Assembly (NCBI GenBank): GCA_021442155.1
Contig: CM038221.1
Span: 26,317,906 to 26,381,905 of the forward strand
DNA: 64,000 nucleotides
Reading direction: 5' to 3'
DNA from: Cymbidium sinense
Lineage: Eukaryota > Streptophyta > Magnoliopsida > Asparagales > Orchidaceae
Shown: in pieces, positions 63,190-64,000 of the stretch
Layout: the number at the start of each line of letters is the position of its first letter
How positions within the stretch are numbered: position 1 is the stretch's first letter
Position numbers and translations under genes: made by a program
Notes under the pieces: generated by a model
What the model saw: the letters and a program-made list of their open reading frames with translations, nothing else
Told to the model about the DNA's origin: nothing
Databases searched by the model: none

Positions 63190-64000
63190 GTCAAATTCTA
63201 TCGCAACAAGTTTGATGGCCCTAGAGAAAATCGGGTTTGTTGCATGCTAGAAAACCAGTAGCGGTAGAATAAAAGTTTACACCTTAGCTTCGTTGTAGAG
63301 TCCAGCACACACACAAGTGATTTAAAGAGTGAACAAGAAAACTCCAAAAAATTTTACGTGAAAAACCTCGAAGAGAGGGAAAACTCACAGAGCCTAGCCC
63401 AATAAGAATCTTCCACTATGTATTTGTTTCAGAGTACAAAATTTCTCGATAACGGGATTACAAAGTTGTACATGAGAAGAGCTGATAATGAGAATCCCAG
63501 AATCCGATAGCAGATATATAGTCACATTCAATTGTAAGTTCTTAGTGGTAGCGATGATGATGGTGCGAGATCGATCGTGATGAAGGTCGTCATGATGGTG
63601 GCCCGATGGAGATTGGCGTGGGGCGATGTGACGACCGACAACAATGGTCTGTGGTTGACAAGGTCAGTGGTGGCATGATTGTGCTTGGAGAATTTTCAAG
63701 CTTTAGAGCCCTCTCCTCTCCCCTGCTTCGGCTCCCCTCATATGAGGAATGAGGGGCTATTTATAGATTGGAGGAGTGGTGTCTCTGTAAATACATGCAA
63801 AATCCGAACCACTCCCCTCCATCGGACGGCTCGAAATGATTCCTTTGATCATTTGATGTATTTTAAGTATTTGAATGCTCGAATGAAATTGAAATTATGA
63901 GATCTTGGGCTTGTTAGATCTGACTCGTCAAAATGCTCGATTTGACTATAAACACTCCATGTTTAAAAGCTATTTAAAGATTTAACTGATATCCTAAAGT
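63190..64000 (-). repeat. Copia-type LTR (solo or partial), minus strand
   Basis: On the minus strand: CTATAAATAG at 63757-63766, then a C-rich start region, a GC-richer stretch of about 250 bases, then ATAGTGGAAGATTCTT, GAGGGAAAACTC and GAGGTTTTTCACGTAAA (near 63350-63375), a word order familiar from U5 ends of plant Ty1/copia LTRs. It would end near 63200 at GCATGCAACA. No initiator-Met-tRNA primer site (TGGTATCAGAGC) follows, so a solo LTR is likely. The U3 start lies outside the window. Confidence 0.5.
63757..63766 (-). promoter_or_regulatory. TATA box of the copia-type LTR
   Basis: CTATAAATAG followed by CCCCTCATTCC on the minus strand, a strong plant TATA consensus. A 12-base palindrome CCTCATATGAGG (63736-63747) lies at the expected start site. 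Confidence 0.55.

Overview
The window is repeat-dense plant nuclear DNA, about two-thirds A+T. No gene in it reads intact. Plant-restricted families are the evidence for a plant: a Tat/Ogre-type Ty3/gypsy polyprotein with two RNase H domains, a Mutator-like element (MULE) with a 9-bp target duplication, and two plant mobile domain (PMD) genes. I cannot name the species. A large, retrotransposon-rich genome, perhaps monocot, is my guess.

Layout. 1-480 looks like a plus-strand LTR promoter end. 650-930 is a GATC-rich island and 930-3690 is AT-rich. 3700-5590 is an inverted copy of the LTR that follows it. 5600-42856 is one giant minus-strand Tat/Ogre-like element. It has a left (3') LTR of about 7.7 kb (5600-13295), a 3' untranslated region of subrepeats (13296-15790), integrase (15791-16700), the second RNase H (about 17000-17560), RT/RNase H (17570-18740), protease (19790-20250) and gag (about 21200-22264). 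Upstream come a long unrecognised leader and an array of about 18 AT-rich repeats (24300-25900), then a right (5') LTR of about 7.9 kb (about 26253-42856, excluding the insertion).

The right LTR is split by an 8,696-bp MULE (32777-41472) with long inverted ends and a perfect 9-bp duplication. The left LTR preserves the same site uninterrupted. The MULE carries, on one strand, a decayed MURA-like transposase (36920-39509) and downstream a PMD gene with recognisable introns (about 34140-36343). To the right lie two more LTR copies of the same family (42857-45976 and 47041-51779), the second lacking about 3 kb internally.

51780-64000 is AT-rich. It holds a 430-bp TA/TATATACA microsatellite, a CT-rich minus-strand promoter and exon-like block (54900-55680), a second MULE relic (about 60200-61010), a five-unit repeat of about 215 bp (61100-62010), a second broken PMD gene on the plus strand (62100-63010), and a copia-type LTR on the minus strand at the right edge.

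The most unusual features are the PMD gene inside a datable nested MULE, the second PMD locus next to another MULE relic, the very long LTRs filled with TTGACC/GGTCAA motifs and AT hairpins, and subrepeats in both untranslated regions of the Ogre-like element.
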